From: DAIDKA01 sp036498905
Lineage (GTDB): Bacteria > Pseudomonadota > Gammaproteobacteria > Steroidobacterales > Steroidobacteraceae
Reading direction: 5' to 3'
Length of the DNA: 64,000 nt
NCBI GenBank assembly: GCA_036498905.1
Contig: DASYER010000126.1
Span: forward strand, 60,194 to 124,193
Shown here: piece by piece, positions 25,304-34,900 of the stretch
Layout of the letters: each line of letters starts with the position of its first letter
Numbering within the stretch: position 1 is the stretch's first letter
Notes under the pieces: model-generated
Database searches by the model: none
The model's input: only the letters and a program-made list of their open reading frames with translations
What the model was told of the DNA's origin: nothing
Translations under genes and position numbers: made by a program

Positions 25304-27087
25304 TTGCACAAATCGGTAATGCAGATTGACGTAAGCGTGCGCCCTTCCGGCGGCACTGGCAGATTCCGTTCTTTCATGAGCTTGCGCAGCAGCGCAGAGG
25401 TTTCCGGATGCGCAATGGCCGATTGCACGCCGATACGCACGAGCCCATCTGCGTAGTCGATGGCCTGGAAGCGCAGGCCCGCGAGCGAATTGATGGTGTC
25501 GCGACTGCCGATGTCCCGCAGCGACAGATCTGCCCCATGCTGTACGAGCAGTTCGACCACATCGTTGCGGCCCTTGTGTGCAGCCCCCATCAGCGCAGTG
25601 CGACCGTCGATGACGTCCTGCGCATTCACGTCGGCGCCCAGATCCAGCAGCATTTTCACGGTCTCGAGGGTCTGCGCGGGCGACCACTCATACGTAACGC
25701 CCTCGACCCAGCCGATGCCGCTCGCCACCATCAGCGGCGTCACCTTGTTGTCCGTCGTGATCTTCGGATCGGCGCCGTGCTCAAGCAGCAGTTTCAACAA
25801 CACCATGTCGCCCGACTGCGCGGCACGCAGGAACGGCGTCGCGCCCTCTTCCTGGAGCCACTGATGCGTGAAGATGGTGCGGGTCTCGGTGCTCGAGTGC
25901 ATGCGCAGGTTCGGGTTCGCATGGGCCGCAAACAGCAGCTTGATGAAGTCGAGGTGGTCCATGTCCGGCTTGCGCACGGGATAGTCGCCGCCTTCGATGT
26001 TCCGGTTGTCGGTCGCGATATAAAGCGGCGTCCACCCACCGTCATTGGCGATGTTCGGATCGGCATGGTGATCGAGCAGGAACACGCCGATCTTGTAGTA
26101 ACGGTTCTGAGTCGCCACGAGCAGCGCCGTCCAGCCGAACTCGCTGCGCTGGTTCACGTCGGCGCCGGAGTCGACCAGTACTTTCACCGTCTCCATGCTG
26201 CCTTCACGAACGGCGAACTGGAGCGGCGTCAGGCCACCCCACTGCTTGGGGGCGGGTTTGACGGGCGCGGGCGCCGGGAAGGCGGCAATCGAGCGCTTGG
26301 CGAGGTCTTTTTCCTCGGCCAGGCGCGTATCCGCCGAAGCGCGGGCTTTGGGATCGTCCACTTCGACGTGAGCGCCGCTTCCTCCGTGGCCGGCGATGAA
26401 GTCCAGGATGCGGTTACGGCCCGCGGGCGCAAGATACGGAGCGCGACCTGGAGCGGTGGTGCCCGAGCGGGCACCGACATCGGCACCCTTTGAGATCAGG
26501 AAACGAACCGCATCAGCGTTGGAGTTCGCGGCGGCCCACATCAGGGCGGTCGTGCCGCGAAGCGTCTCTTTCTCGTCGACCTTGACCCCTTTTGCCAGAA
26601 GGGCAGTCATGACCGGAATGCTGCCCGTGCGGGCCGCCATCATCAGCGGGGTCTCACCGTGGCCAAGGGTCTGGCTGGGATCGGCCCCGGCCTTCAACAG
26701 CTCCTTCACGAGATCGGCATTGCCGTTCTGGCAGGCGAGCAGCAGCGGCGTCATGCCGTTCTCCATCGCGACGCTCGGATTGGCGTGCGCGTGCAGCAGT
26801 GCTCCCGTCAACTTCACATCACCGTGATACGCGGCCCAAAGCAGGGCGGTGCTGCCATCGGGTTGTGGCGCATTCACGTCAGACTTGGCTGCGATCAGCG
26901 TCTCCACGCCTGCGGCGTCGTTGCGCATGGCCGCGTCGGCAACGTCGCTCGCCGCCCACGCATTGCCATGAATCACTCCAAACGAAAGCGCCACGAAAAT
27001 CGCGGCCTTGCGGATGGGATGACCCGCGCATACAGCCCCTGACGCCGTAGCGACAGAAACTCTGCCGAAAGCGTGACACACCAGCAT
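25300..27087 (-). CDS. Secreted ankyrin-repeat protein
   Basis: The ATG at 27087 is preceded by GAGGGGGA at a good distance and is preferred over an upstream in-frame ATG at 27120 with no ribosome binding site. It gives 595 residues: a hydrophobic leader (AAIFVALSFGVIHGNAWA) and then about a dozen ankyrin repeats, e.g. DGSTALLWAAYHGDVKLTGA, MTPLLLACQNGNADLVKELL, GRTALMGAAHKGRNDVVELL. An Ala/Pro-rich spacer splits them into two arrays near the middle. Ankyrin stacks bind proteins, so it may scaffold the DUF1592 and DUF1552 partners encoded by the next two genes, which are coupled to it by 4-base overlaps. Confidence 0.87.
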   Translation of the reverse strand: MLVCHAFGRVSVATASGAVCAGHPIRKAAIFVALSFGVIHGNAWAASDVADAAMRNDAAGVETLIAAKSDVNAPQPDGSTALLWAAYHGDVKLTGALLHAHANPSVAMENGMTPLLLACQNGNADLVKELLKAGADPSQTLGHGETPLMMAARTGSIPVMTALLAKGVKVDEKETLRGTTALMWAAANSNADAVRFLISKGADVGARSGTTAPGRAPYLAPAGRNRILDFIAGHGGSGAHVEVDDPKARASADTRLAEEKDLAKRSIAAFPAPAPVKPAPKQWGGLTPLQFAVREGSMETVKVLVDSGADVNQRSEFGWTALLVATQNRYYKIGVFLLDHHADPNIANDGGWTPLYIATDNRNIEGGDYPVRKPDMDHLDFIKLLFAAHANPNLRMHSSTETRTIFTHQWLQEEGATPFLRAAQSGDMVLLKLLLEHGADPKITTDNKVTPLMVASGIGWVEGVTYEWSPAQTLETVKMLLDLGADVNAQDVIDGRTALMGAAHKGRNDVVELLVQHGADLSLRDIGSRDTINSLAGLRFQAIDYADGLVRIGVQSAIAHPETSALLRKLMKERNLPVPPEGRTLTSICITDLCK

Positions 27088-27180
27088 TAGGGTCCCCCTC
27101 GAAGCCGAAATCGTGGACATGGAAAGTAGCGCGTGGCGACCGTCTCGTGCTAAGAGGATATTTCACGTCGATGAGCGCGG
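27085..27180 (-). repeat. Leader repeat copy A, upstream of ankyrin operon
   Basis: The bases just upstream of the ankyrin start (27088-27180, read leftwards) resemble the block at 35458-35570. Shared pieces, in plus-strand order, are TAGG-TCCCCCT-GAAGCC, AATCG, CATGGA, GCG-GGCGA, CTCG and TGCTA-GAGGATATTTCA-TCG. The order is the same in both; copy B has an insertion of roughly 18-20 bases before the last piece. It contains the ribosome binding site and probably the promoter of the operon. Confidence 0.55.
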
Positions 27181-27540
27181 CGACCGCCGGCACAGTGGCA
27201 TTTGTGTGAGATGAATGCCATCGGAATCAACCATTTATCCGGGCGATTCCCTCGGAAAGCGGGCGAAGCGTCCCTCGCCTCTCCCTTGCCTGCCTGTTGT
27301 GGCTCGCGCCCGATCTCACCGTCGCCACACCACTGTTTCCCGCGGCGCACAAGTGCCGGCCCGAAGCGTCGGCAATACCACCCTTTAACCCCGCCGGCGG
27401 CCCATCCGACACTCTCCCAAAGACCGCAAAGGAGGCCGGTGCAACCGACCGTCCGGGGCTGCAAAGTGCCGCATAAGGTGGCGCTTGGCTCGCCAGGCGC
27501 GGGGTCATCGCCGTGTACCCCTGCCGAGCCGGAGTAGGCT
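27088..27540. other. Intergenic region without a convincing gene (453 bp)
   Basis: Between the ankyrin start and the DUF6644-like gene I see only leader copy A at its left end. Overlapping short frames on both strands lack coding character, ribosome binding sites or recognisable domains. The rest is GC-rich, with no strong hairpin plus T-run noted. Confidence 0.5.
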
Positions 27541-28023
27541 TTAGAGCGAGAATCCGATCCAGCGGCCCGTCATGATGACACCGCACCACAGCGCCACCGA
27601 GAGAAAACCGGCGAGGCGGCCTGCGAAAGGTGGCTTCGCGTCGACATCCCAGGCGGCTACGTTGCGGAAGGTCACGAACTCGAAATAGAGCATGTTCACC
27701 GCCGCCAGCGCCATCAGCATCAACTTGAGCCGAAATGCGCCATTCTCGTAGTAGGCGACGGAATTGGAGGCGAACAGCAGAAACCCGGTAATGGCGGCAA
27801 CGATGAAGCCGGCCCATGTCCAGGGCAGCAAGCGGCTTGAGATGTGGCGGAAGGAAAGCCGCGTCGAGGTCAGACCGATCAATCGGGTGTCGACCAGGAA
27901 GATCGTGCCCACCACGGTGGCGAGCGCGATGACATGGACGCACTCGACCTTCGGGAACCAATACTCGGCAATAGCGGTGCCCAGGCTGGTAGCACCCAAC
28001 CACTGCGAGAATTCGAGAAGCAC
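27541..28023 (-). CDS. DUF6644-like four-helix membrane protein B
   Basis: I chose the GTG at 28023, 23 bases after the upstream gene's stop and preceded by GGGG, giving 160 residues; a reading from 28089 would overlap the upstream gene by 43 bases. Four hydrophobic helices are visible (HVIALATVVGTIFLVDTRLI, WAGFIVAAITGFLLFASNS, LKLMLMALAAVNMLYFEF, FLSVALWCGVIMTGRWIGF). Length and layout match the upstream gene, so the pair are paralogues. DUF6644 proteins are membrane proteins of unknown function. The fixed His and Arg next to helices could bind haem or quinone, which is speculative. Confidence 0.68.
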   Translation of the reverse strand: MLLEFSQWLGATSLGTAIAEYWFPKVECVHVIALATVVGTIFLVDTRLIGLTSTRLSFRHISSRLLPWTWAGFIVAAITGFLLFASNSVAYYENGAFRLKLMLMALAAVNMLYFEFVTFRNVAAWDVDAKPPFAGRLAGFLSVALWCGVIMTGRWIGFSL

Positions 28024-28046
28024 TTGGATTCGACCCCAGATATCTG

Positions 28047-28523
28047 TCAGTAGTAGGCGATCATCCGGCCGGCAACAATGATGCAGCACCAGACGAGCAT
28101 GTACACCACCGCCACGCCCCTGCTGACCGGCGCAGCCGTACCGGCCCGCTGGGCGCGACGCGCCCGCCTGGCAATGGCGGAAGTCATGCCGACCGCCAGC
28201 ACGATCAATGCCATCTTGATGTAGAAGACCGGCTTCGGAAGCGAGCGGACCGGCTCGGCAATGATCAGCAGGCCACCCGTCACCAGCAAAATGGCCACGA
28301 AGATCCAGATCGCAGGCACGAATCGGCGGCTCAAGCTATCCAAGGACTCCGAATCGAACCCTCCGCCGGCAAGTCTCAATGCCAAAGCCAGTCCAAGGGC
28401 GAACACGCAGGCCAGACAGAGGATATGCACCATCTGGATGCTGGCAATCATGCCATGCGTTTTCTGGATGAACTGGCTTACGGCCGTGGAGGTGATGGAG
28501 TGGTAGAAGGCGGCTGAAGTCAA
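28047..28523 (-). CDS. DUF6644-like four-helix membrane protein A
   Basis: This 158-residue protein has four membrane segments. The first contains IQMVHILCLACVFALGLALA (compare VHVIALATVVGTI in its paralogue), then WIFVAILLVTGGLLIIAEPV, FYIKMALIVLAVGMTSAIA and AVVYMLVWCCIIVAGRMIAYY. It sits 52 bases below a secreted-protein gene and just above paralogue B, at the distal end of the operon led by TonB receptor 2. No function is known. Confidence 0.7.
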   Translation of the reverse strand: MTSAAFYHSITSTAVSQFIQKTHGMIASIQMVHILCLACVFALGLALALRLAGGGFDSESLDSLSRRFVPAIWIFVAILLVTGGLLIIAEPVRSLPKPVFYIKMALIVLAVGMTSAIARRARRAQRAGTAAPVSRGVAVVYMLVWCCIIVAGRMIAYY

Positions 28524-28575
28524 TTCATGGAGCCCTTAGATCAGGTTTCGTCAAGACCATCATCGCGATCGCGTA

Positions 28576-29340
28576 TCAGTTGGCCGAGCAAGGAGTCGGA
28601 CTCCAGCCCTGCCCATTCTGGATTTTCTTGAAGTTGGCGCTGGTGATGTACGGACGGCTCAGGTACTTCGGATCCTTCACGATCTGCGTGACGATGAGCC
28701 ACGAATCGCCATTCGGCGCGGTCTGGCGCTCATAGTATTCAGTCAACACCGTCGCATCACTGTAGGGAGCGCCGTTCTTGCGCAGATACCCTGGTTTGAG
28801 CCCGGTGGTCACCGCTTTGAGCGAACCGCCCGTCCCAGCAGGGGCCGGCCCGGCCGGCTTGTGCCATTCGGCGTGCGTAGAGCCCTGCCAGGAGGGCTCG
28901 CCCGCCTTTAGCGGCGGACCGAACTTGAAAAGTCGCGTCTGCATACCGGCGTCGGTATCCATACGCAGGGTGTCGTTGCCTTCCCAGCTGATACGCAGGC
29001 GGCCCGGCACGCGCATGATGTTTCCAGCGCCGTACGCGCGGCACTGCTCGCCATTGGCAGTATCCTGCTTTGGATCCCAGGTGGCGCCTATGCGCCGGCC
29101 CTCGGCATTGAGCGGAATACCTTCGAACACACCCTTGTTCGGCGTGACCATGCGGAACTTCCAGTCGCCCGTCACCACCGATACCCAGTCTCCGGTGAGG
29201 TCCACGGGCGCCGCGGCTTGCGGGGTCTGGACGGGACGTTGAGCGGGCGCCTGAGCGTTGATTACGCCGCAGTAGGCCAGCGTCGCGAGCGAGGCCAGCA
29301 GGGCAAGAGCCCCAAAGCGGGACGGTGTACTTCTATTCAT
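28576..29340 (-). CDS. Secreted beta-rich protein, distant GHWxGxTL relative
   Basis: The ATG at 29340 opens a signal peptide (PSRFGALALLASLATLAYCGVINA), giving 254 residues; an ATG ten codons upstream is possible. The mature part has VDLTGDWVSVVTGDWKFRM, EQCRAYGAGNIMRVPGRLRI, SWEGNDTLRMDTDAGMQTRL and SRPYITSANFKKI. The pattern W-x-G-x-D-T-L followed by a T-R-L strand resembles the three paralogues at 10.2-12.8 kb and the N-terminal half of the fusion at 29800-31794. Function is unknown. It lies between the DUF6152 and DUF6644 genes of the same operon. Confidence 0.68.
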   Translation of the reverse strand: MNRSTPSRFGALALLASLATLAYCGVINAQAPAQRPVQTPQAAAPVDLTGDWVSVVTGDWKFRMVTPNKGVFEGIPLNAEGRRIGATWDPKQDTANGEQCRAYGAGNIMRVPGRLRISWEGNDTLRMDTDAGMQTRLFKFGPPLKAGEPSWQGSTHAEWHKPAGPAPAGTGGSLKAVTTGLKPGYLRKNGAPYSDATVLTEYYERQTAPNGDSWLIVTQIVKDPKYLSRPYITSANFKKIQNGQGWSPTPCSAN

Positions 29341-29398
29341 GTTGTTTTGGTAGCAGGTCCTGTCTGTCATGGCTATCCGTATGATGCGGCCGGCACGC

Positions 29399-29803
29399 TC
29401 AATCTACTTTTTCGCCTTTGAGGCCCCAGCTGAAACCGTCCTTTTCGCGAACGAATGAGACGATCTGTGCGCGCAGCTCGCCCTTCACACGGGAAGGTGA
29501 CGCGACGACTTCGACGAGATCGCCGACTCGCAGCGTGCCACGATCAATCCCTTCCCTCGAAAGTGAAGCCGTGCCGCTCCACTCGACCGACCAGCGCACC
29601 GTGCCGCCCTTGCCGTCCGGGACTTCGAGCTGAATGTACGAGTGCGGATTGCGGAATCCGAACTGACGCACCGTACCTTTCAGAGTGACGTGATTGTCAA
29701 CGTCAAACGTCGCGGCGTACGAGTGATGCGCTTGGGCAACACCTACGGTGAGTGTGGCAGCCAAGGCCACTAAAATGATGCGTGCAAACTTTGGGGCCGT
29801 CAT
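29399..29803 (-). CDS. DUF6152-like small secreted protein (copy 2)
   Basis: This 134-residue protein has a signal peptide (RIILVALAATLTVGVAQA), then HHSYAATFDVDNHVTLKGT and RQFGFRNPHSYIQLEV, the DUF6152 pattern with mature HHS and NPH. The start ATG overlaps the stop of the upstream metallo-beta-lactamase fusion gene (ATGA). It parallels copy 1 at 21035-21415 in the other unit, which suggests the two operons encode versions of the same kind of machinery. No biochemical role is known. Confidence 0.8.
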   Translation of the reverse strand: MTAPKFARIILVALAATLTVGVAQAHHSYAATFDVDNHVTLKGTVRQFGFRNPHSYIQLEVPDGKGGTVRWSVEWSGTASLSREGIDRGTLRVGDLVEVVASPSRVKGELRAQIVSFVREKDGFSWGLKGEKVD

Positions 29804-31794
29804 TTTCCATCTCCTTTCTTCGCACGGGCGGCAGCCGGGAGGGTGCGATAAACCGCTTCGGTGAATTGCGCCGGGGTCCAGCTCTTGTCCAGCCCGTAGC
29901 GAACGTCGAAGTCCAGGGTTATTTTAGCCGCCAGAACCTGAGCGAGAGTCTTGCCCTCGCTCTTCAGCTTCTGGATGCGGTCACGAATGATCACGACCAT
30001 GTTGCGATAGGAGGCGACATCCCCGGCATCCGACAGACGACCTCGCCCCGGGATGATCCAGGTTCCGCCCTGCGAGCGATATTCCGCAACCGTCAGGTCG
30101 AGAATGTGGTTGAGGGCGTCGATTTCACCATTGATGGTCCCGCCCGTCTTCACGTCGATCATGGGATAGGTAATCGTCGAGAAAATATCTCCGGCGCTGA
30201 TCACCTCGGAACGCCGGAACTGCACGATGCTGTCGCCGTCGCTGATCGCGTTCGGATCGTGGAAGATTTCCACTCCTTCGCCATTGACGTACTCGCTGAT
30301 TTTATTGAATTTCCAGGAGTACGTGTCGCTCGGAAGAGCTTCGATCGGCAACTTGTCGCCTCCCGGCCCATTCTGCATGGTCGTCAATACATTCTCATAT
30401 GCAAGGACGGCTGCGGTTGCCGTGGCATCGGTCTCGACCTGGGTGCCGCCCTTGCGCGCGAAGTATCCCGCCTTGGCGAGCGTTTCATTGCCTCCCACGT
30501 GTTCCGGCGAAGCATCCGTGTCGATGATGTAGCGGATCGCGCGAGCCGCTGCCGGCGATGCAATGATCGCGTTCATCGCCGGACTGGCCCAGCTCGTCAG
30601 CCCGAGGCATTCCGAGCCATTACAATCGTTCGGTTTGACAGCGGCAGTCGCCTGAGCTTGCAGTCGGGTGATGGTGGCGAGCACTTTGGCCGCCATGGCG
30701 CGTGAGCCGGCATCAACGACCAGCACGCCGCTCTTGCCCACGGATACCGTGATATTCGAGCCATCGGCGACCAGCATGTAGACATTCCCCTGCACCGGCA
30801 GGACATGGACCTCGCCATCGCGCGGGCTTTGCTCCTCCACGGCCTGCCGTACCGATACGGCAGAGCGCGAAATCGGAGCCTTGGCATTGTTGCCGCTGAC
30901 CCGGTATTCGGGATAGGCCGTCACGGCGCCGCCACGGGTGGGCGCAACCGGCACCCAGTTTTCCTTCTTCAGCCACTCCTGCAGGGCCGTGTTCTCACCG
31001 GGCAGGAAGTGCGGAACAAAATACGGACTGCCACCACCATCACCGAGCGCCGTCGTGACACAGGACTCCATCTGCACGGCCGAATTGGGATCGTACTCGT
31101 AGGTGGTGGAGACGACGTAAGGCTCAACCAGGTAGACCGGATCATCGACGATCTGCGTGACGGTCATGTACTCGTCATGACGGGTGAGGTATTCCGTCAT
31201 CGTGTAAAGGTCGCTGGTCTGCGGGCCGCCACGCTGCAGGAACCCGTCCTTGAAGTGCGTGGTCTTGACGACCAGGGTGTCACCTTGCCATTCGGCAGTG
31301 GCAAAACCGGCCCAGCTGTGCGGCGCATAGCCCGGCGGATGGGGACGGTTATCCAGGTAGACCGGACGGTCGAGGGAGCGCCAGTACTGGAAATGGTACC
31401 CCGTCACATCGCGTGTCAGAGGGTCGAGGTCCTTCAGGATGCGGGCACCACCCACGCCCCGCCACGAGTGCGGCGCAGAGTGTGGCCGACAGCGATATTC
31501 CGCGGTACCCCAGATGGACTCCGCCGACGTGTCGGCGCGCATCCGGCCCGCATCATTGAACGGCATCCCGAGATAGTCACCCAGCGTCGGTTGACCCGGA
31601 TCTTCGTCGTCGTGAAGCGCCCACTCACCCATCAGGTCCGGTGGCGTCCTGTCCCGGCCAACCAGGGCCTGGGTCCAGCCCGGAGCGGCGAGCGCGACGC
31701 CGAACGCAATCGCGAATCCGCCAAGCAGTGTTCTGCGCACGAACCCGCGCGTTTGGCTGCGCGGAATACCGGCGCCAAAAGATGTGTGAGTCAT
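29800..31794 (-). CDS. Fusion: GHWxGxTLV-type domain plus degenerate metallo-beta-lactamase domain
   Basis: This 664-residue protein starts with a twin-Arg-like export leader (GFVRRTLLGGFAIAFGVALA). Residues about 50-250 resemble the secreted family nearby (DLMGEWALHD, ATAEWQGDTLVVKTTHFKDG). Residues about 325-650 follow the SoxH-like metallo-beta-lactamase fold (GNVYMLVADGSNITVSVG, VLVVDAGS, AGDIFSTITYPMID, GEIDALNHILDLTV). The metal motif T-H-x-H-x-D-H is replaced by TDASPEH at 426-432, and the usual P-G-H-G is PGRG, so most zinc ligands are gone. It is probably a structural or binding protein rather than a hydrolase. It follows TonB receptor 2 in the operon. Confidence 0.75.
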   Translation of the reverse strand: MTHTSFGAGIPRSQTRGFVRRTLLGGFAIAFGVALAAPGWTQALVGRDRTPPDLMGEWALHDDEDPGQPTLGDYLGMPFNDAGRMRADTSAESIWGTAEYRCRPHSAPHSWRGVGGARILKDLDPLTRDVTGYHFQYWRSLDRPVYLDNRPHPPGYAPHSWAGFATAEWQGDTLVVKTTHFKDGFLQRGGPQTSDLYTMTEYLTRHDEYMTVTQIVDDPVYLVEPYVVSTTYEYDPNSAVQMESCVTTALGDGGGSPYFVPHFLPGENTALQEWLKKENWVPVAPTRGGAVTAYPEYRVSGNNAKAPISRSAVSVRQAVEEQSPRDGEVHVLPVQGNVYMLVADGSNITVSVGKSGVLVVDAGSRAMAAKVLATITRLQAQATAAVKPNDCNGSECLGLTSWASPAMNAIIASPAAARAIRYIIDTDASPEHVGGNETLAKAGYFARKGGTQVETDATATAAVLAYENVLTTMQNGPGGDKLPIEALPSDTYSWKFNKISEYVNGEGVEIFHDPNAISDGDSIVQFRRSEVISAGDIFSTITYPMIDVKTGGTINGEIDALNHILDLTVAEYRSQGGTWIIPGRGRLSDAGDVASYRNMVVIIRDRIQKLKSEGKTLAQVLAAKITLDFDVRYGLDKSWTPAQFTEAVYRTLPAAARAKKGDGK

Positions 31795-31935
31795 GATCCC
31801 CCTTACCTATTCTCGTAGTGCGCACATCATATGCTTGCCCGAGAGTCACCGGCTCTGGCAATTCATCACACCGATGATGTGTGCCGGCACCGGAGGCTGG
31901 CGACGATGCGCCGCCAGTCTCCGTCGGTCATAACA

Positions 31936-34900
31936 TCAAAGCTTGGCTTTGACGGACAGGTAAAACCTCCGGCCAAGAACGTCATAGATGCTGGCATTGG
32001 TGCTTCCCGCTCCATCGGTGACACCCGGCTGCGCACCCACGACCGGCGCCTGGCGATCGAACAAGTTATCAACGCCGAACCTCATGCTCAGGTTCTGATT
32101 GAACTCCCAGCCCGCAGACAGATTGAACAGGTTGTACTGCCGGGTTGGCTGGACGGTGGTGTTGGGTTGCGATGCCTGTATCACGTTCTCGATGGTCGGC
32201 AGGTGCGTCCAGTCCACTTCCACGCTTGCCGGCCCGACCTCGTAGCTCAGGCCCGAGAACGTGCGGTAGCTGTAATACGACGTTCCGGTGGTGCTACCGG
32301 TGCCGGCGAGCTGGACGATGGCGGCACTGGGGGCGGTCTGCTGCTTGTAGGACATCAGCCAGGTTCCGGAGACGTGGAAGCCCAGGGTGCCCGGAAGGCC
32401 GTGACCGAACATGTCCTGAAGCGCCGCCCTCCAGTTGAAGGTGTAGTCCAGTCCGCTGGTGTTGAGAGTTCCCAGGTTGCTGTACAGCGCAGTGGTAAAT
32501 GCGCGCCCACCATTGGTCGTCTGCCGGCCGATCAACTGGCAGAACGAGTTGTTCGGGTCGTAGTTCGGATTGCTGACCCCGTTGTAGTTGAAGCAGTTCT
32601 GGTACACGGTTACCGAATCGATCACACCGATCGTATCGGTCATGTTGATCTTGTAGTAGTCCACGGTAGCCGTGAGGGAGCGCAGGGCGGGATTGTCGAA
32701 GGGCGAGCGGAACACCGTGCCGACCGTGACGGTATGAGCCGTCTCAGGCTTCAAATTGGCATTACCGGTGATGATCTCATTTTCTGATGCAAGGAAGCTG
32801 CCGCTGCCGCCCGGATAGGTGCTCGGATTGACGAAGTAAGGCGAGGTGGGATCGAATTTCCCGATAATGGAACCGCACAGCGCCTGCACCTTGGCCCGAT
32901 TGGGGTTGGAGGCCACATTTCCCCATGGAGCCGTCGTATTGGCTCCTGCACACGGATCGCCATACGGGAAGGTTACGGCTGCCTCGGAGTTGCCGATGTA
33001 CAGTTCCGCGATGTTGGGAGCGCGCACGGCGTACTGCAGACCACCACGGAAGGTGAGAAAGCTGACCGGCGCCCAGTTCAGCAGGGCCTTCCAGGTCGAA
33101 GTGTTCCCGGCGGTGTTGTACTCGGAAAAGCGGTCTCCCAATTCCAGGTTCAGGGACTTGATAGCCGGCAGATCCTTCAGCACCGGGACCAGCAGTTCCC
33201 CATAGACCTCTTTGACCTCGGTCGCGCCCTGCGCTCCGGCGGTGGTGAAGTTGCCCGCGACGGTCTCGTAAACCGAGTTCGAATCGAGGTCCGGGTCCGG
33301 TGAGAAAACACCGTAATCCCGCCGCCAATCCAGACCCAGGGAGCCGCGCAACTCACCCGCGGGTAGATTGAAAATCCCGCCCTGGCTTGTCACTTCAACG
33401 ACGTCCTGCTGGATATGGGTGCGGGTGTTCGGCTCGAGGCCGATGGCATTCACGCAGTCCTTGGATGGGGTGAATGACGCCGCAGAGAACACCGGCAGGC
33501 CGCTCGTGCAGTTCACCTGGGCACCGAGACCGGCACTGAGGCCGCTGCTGGTATAGCCGGCCCCGTAGCCGCCCAGATTCAGGTTGGTGCCATTGCTCGG
33601 CGCGTTCAAGATGTTTCCGTAGCGCTGCACCGAGGCGAAGCCGGACTCCATGTTGTCGTCGATGCTGGTCTCACCGTGCGACACATAGGCTTCCCAGGTC
33701 CAGTCCTTGACCGGCAGCGCCCCGTCCAATCCCGCCATGACCTGGAATACGTTGGTCGTAATGTCGGCAATCCGCGGCCCCAGGTAGAACAACGTGCTCT
33801 CCAGCGTCCAGGGAGCATCGCGACTCGCGCGCGAATCCAGCAACGTTGCCAGCTGCGTCGGCACCGGGTGACTCGCGCGGGTTGCCGCACAGGTTGGATT
33901 GGTACCGGCCGCCAGAGTCTGGTCCGAACAGTAAGGGAGTGTGACGACCCACGAGGAACGCGATGGCGTCGCCAGCGTGAGCGATGAGACATTGTTCTCC
34001 GAGAAGTTTCCCTGGAAGAACGCCGTAATACTATCGGTGAGGTTGTAGTTTACCTTGGTGAACATCGAGTAACGTGTCATCGGACTGGACACGTACGAAT
34101 CCGCGAAGTGCTGATTCAGGATGTTGTTCTGGTTGCCCTGCCGTGAGGTGTTCGCGGGCAGCGCGCTGTCGAACCCCGCCGTGCTGGCCGCGGGATTTCC
34201 AGCCACAAAGGAGTTCTTGAACAACGTCTGGTCGGTGTTGAACCAGAATGCAGTGGTCGTGGGAACCCCGATGTTTCCAAAGATCGAATTGACCGCGGCG
34301 CTAGTCGGCAGATTGCCGGCAGGGTTGTAGTCATTGAACGAGAACAGCTGCGCCATGGCGCTGTTGCTGAAGGGGTCCGTCCAGGAATCGGAGAAGAAGG
34401 AGCGGTTCGACTGATACACCGCATCGCGCTTGGCCCATTCGAGAATGGTGAGGATATTGCCCCGGTGTTCCGCGAAATCGGTACCCAGGGTCGCGCTCAG
34501 GCGCGATTCCATGCCATCTCCCTGCTGCGTAATGCCGGTCTGCGCATCGAGCTCGGCGCCCTGGAAATGATTCTTGAGCCTGAAATTCACGACGCCGGCG
34601 ATCGCATCGGCGCCATACACGGCCGAGGCGCCGCCGGTAACGACTTCAACATGATCGATGGCCGCCTCCGGGATGGAATTGACGTCCACCACGAGCGCGA
34701 CACTGGAGGGCTGGGCACGGCGTCCGTCCAACAGCACCAGGGTGCGGTTGGTACCCAGGCCGCGCAGGTTGATCGTGGCGGCGCCGGGCACATCGGTGGC
34801 ACTCGGCGAGTTGTCACTGTTGACGAACTGCGTCTGGGCGGGAATGAACTGCGGCAGCTGATTCAACGCATTCTCGACACCCACCGTGCTGATGTTCGTC

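Noticed and set aside
25304..25687. N-terminal extension of the DUF1592-type protein
   Set aside because: It overlaps the end of the ankyrin gene in another frame; the ATG at 25303 gives a normal signal peptide and an ATGA overlap.
27150..27464. 104-codon minus-strand frame upstream of the ankyrin gene
   Set aside because: Cys/Arg/Gly-rich shadow-like sequence with no ribosome binding site; it overlaps the leader repeat.
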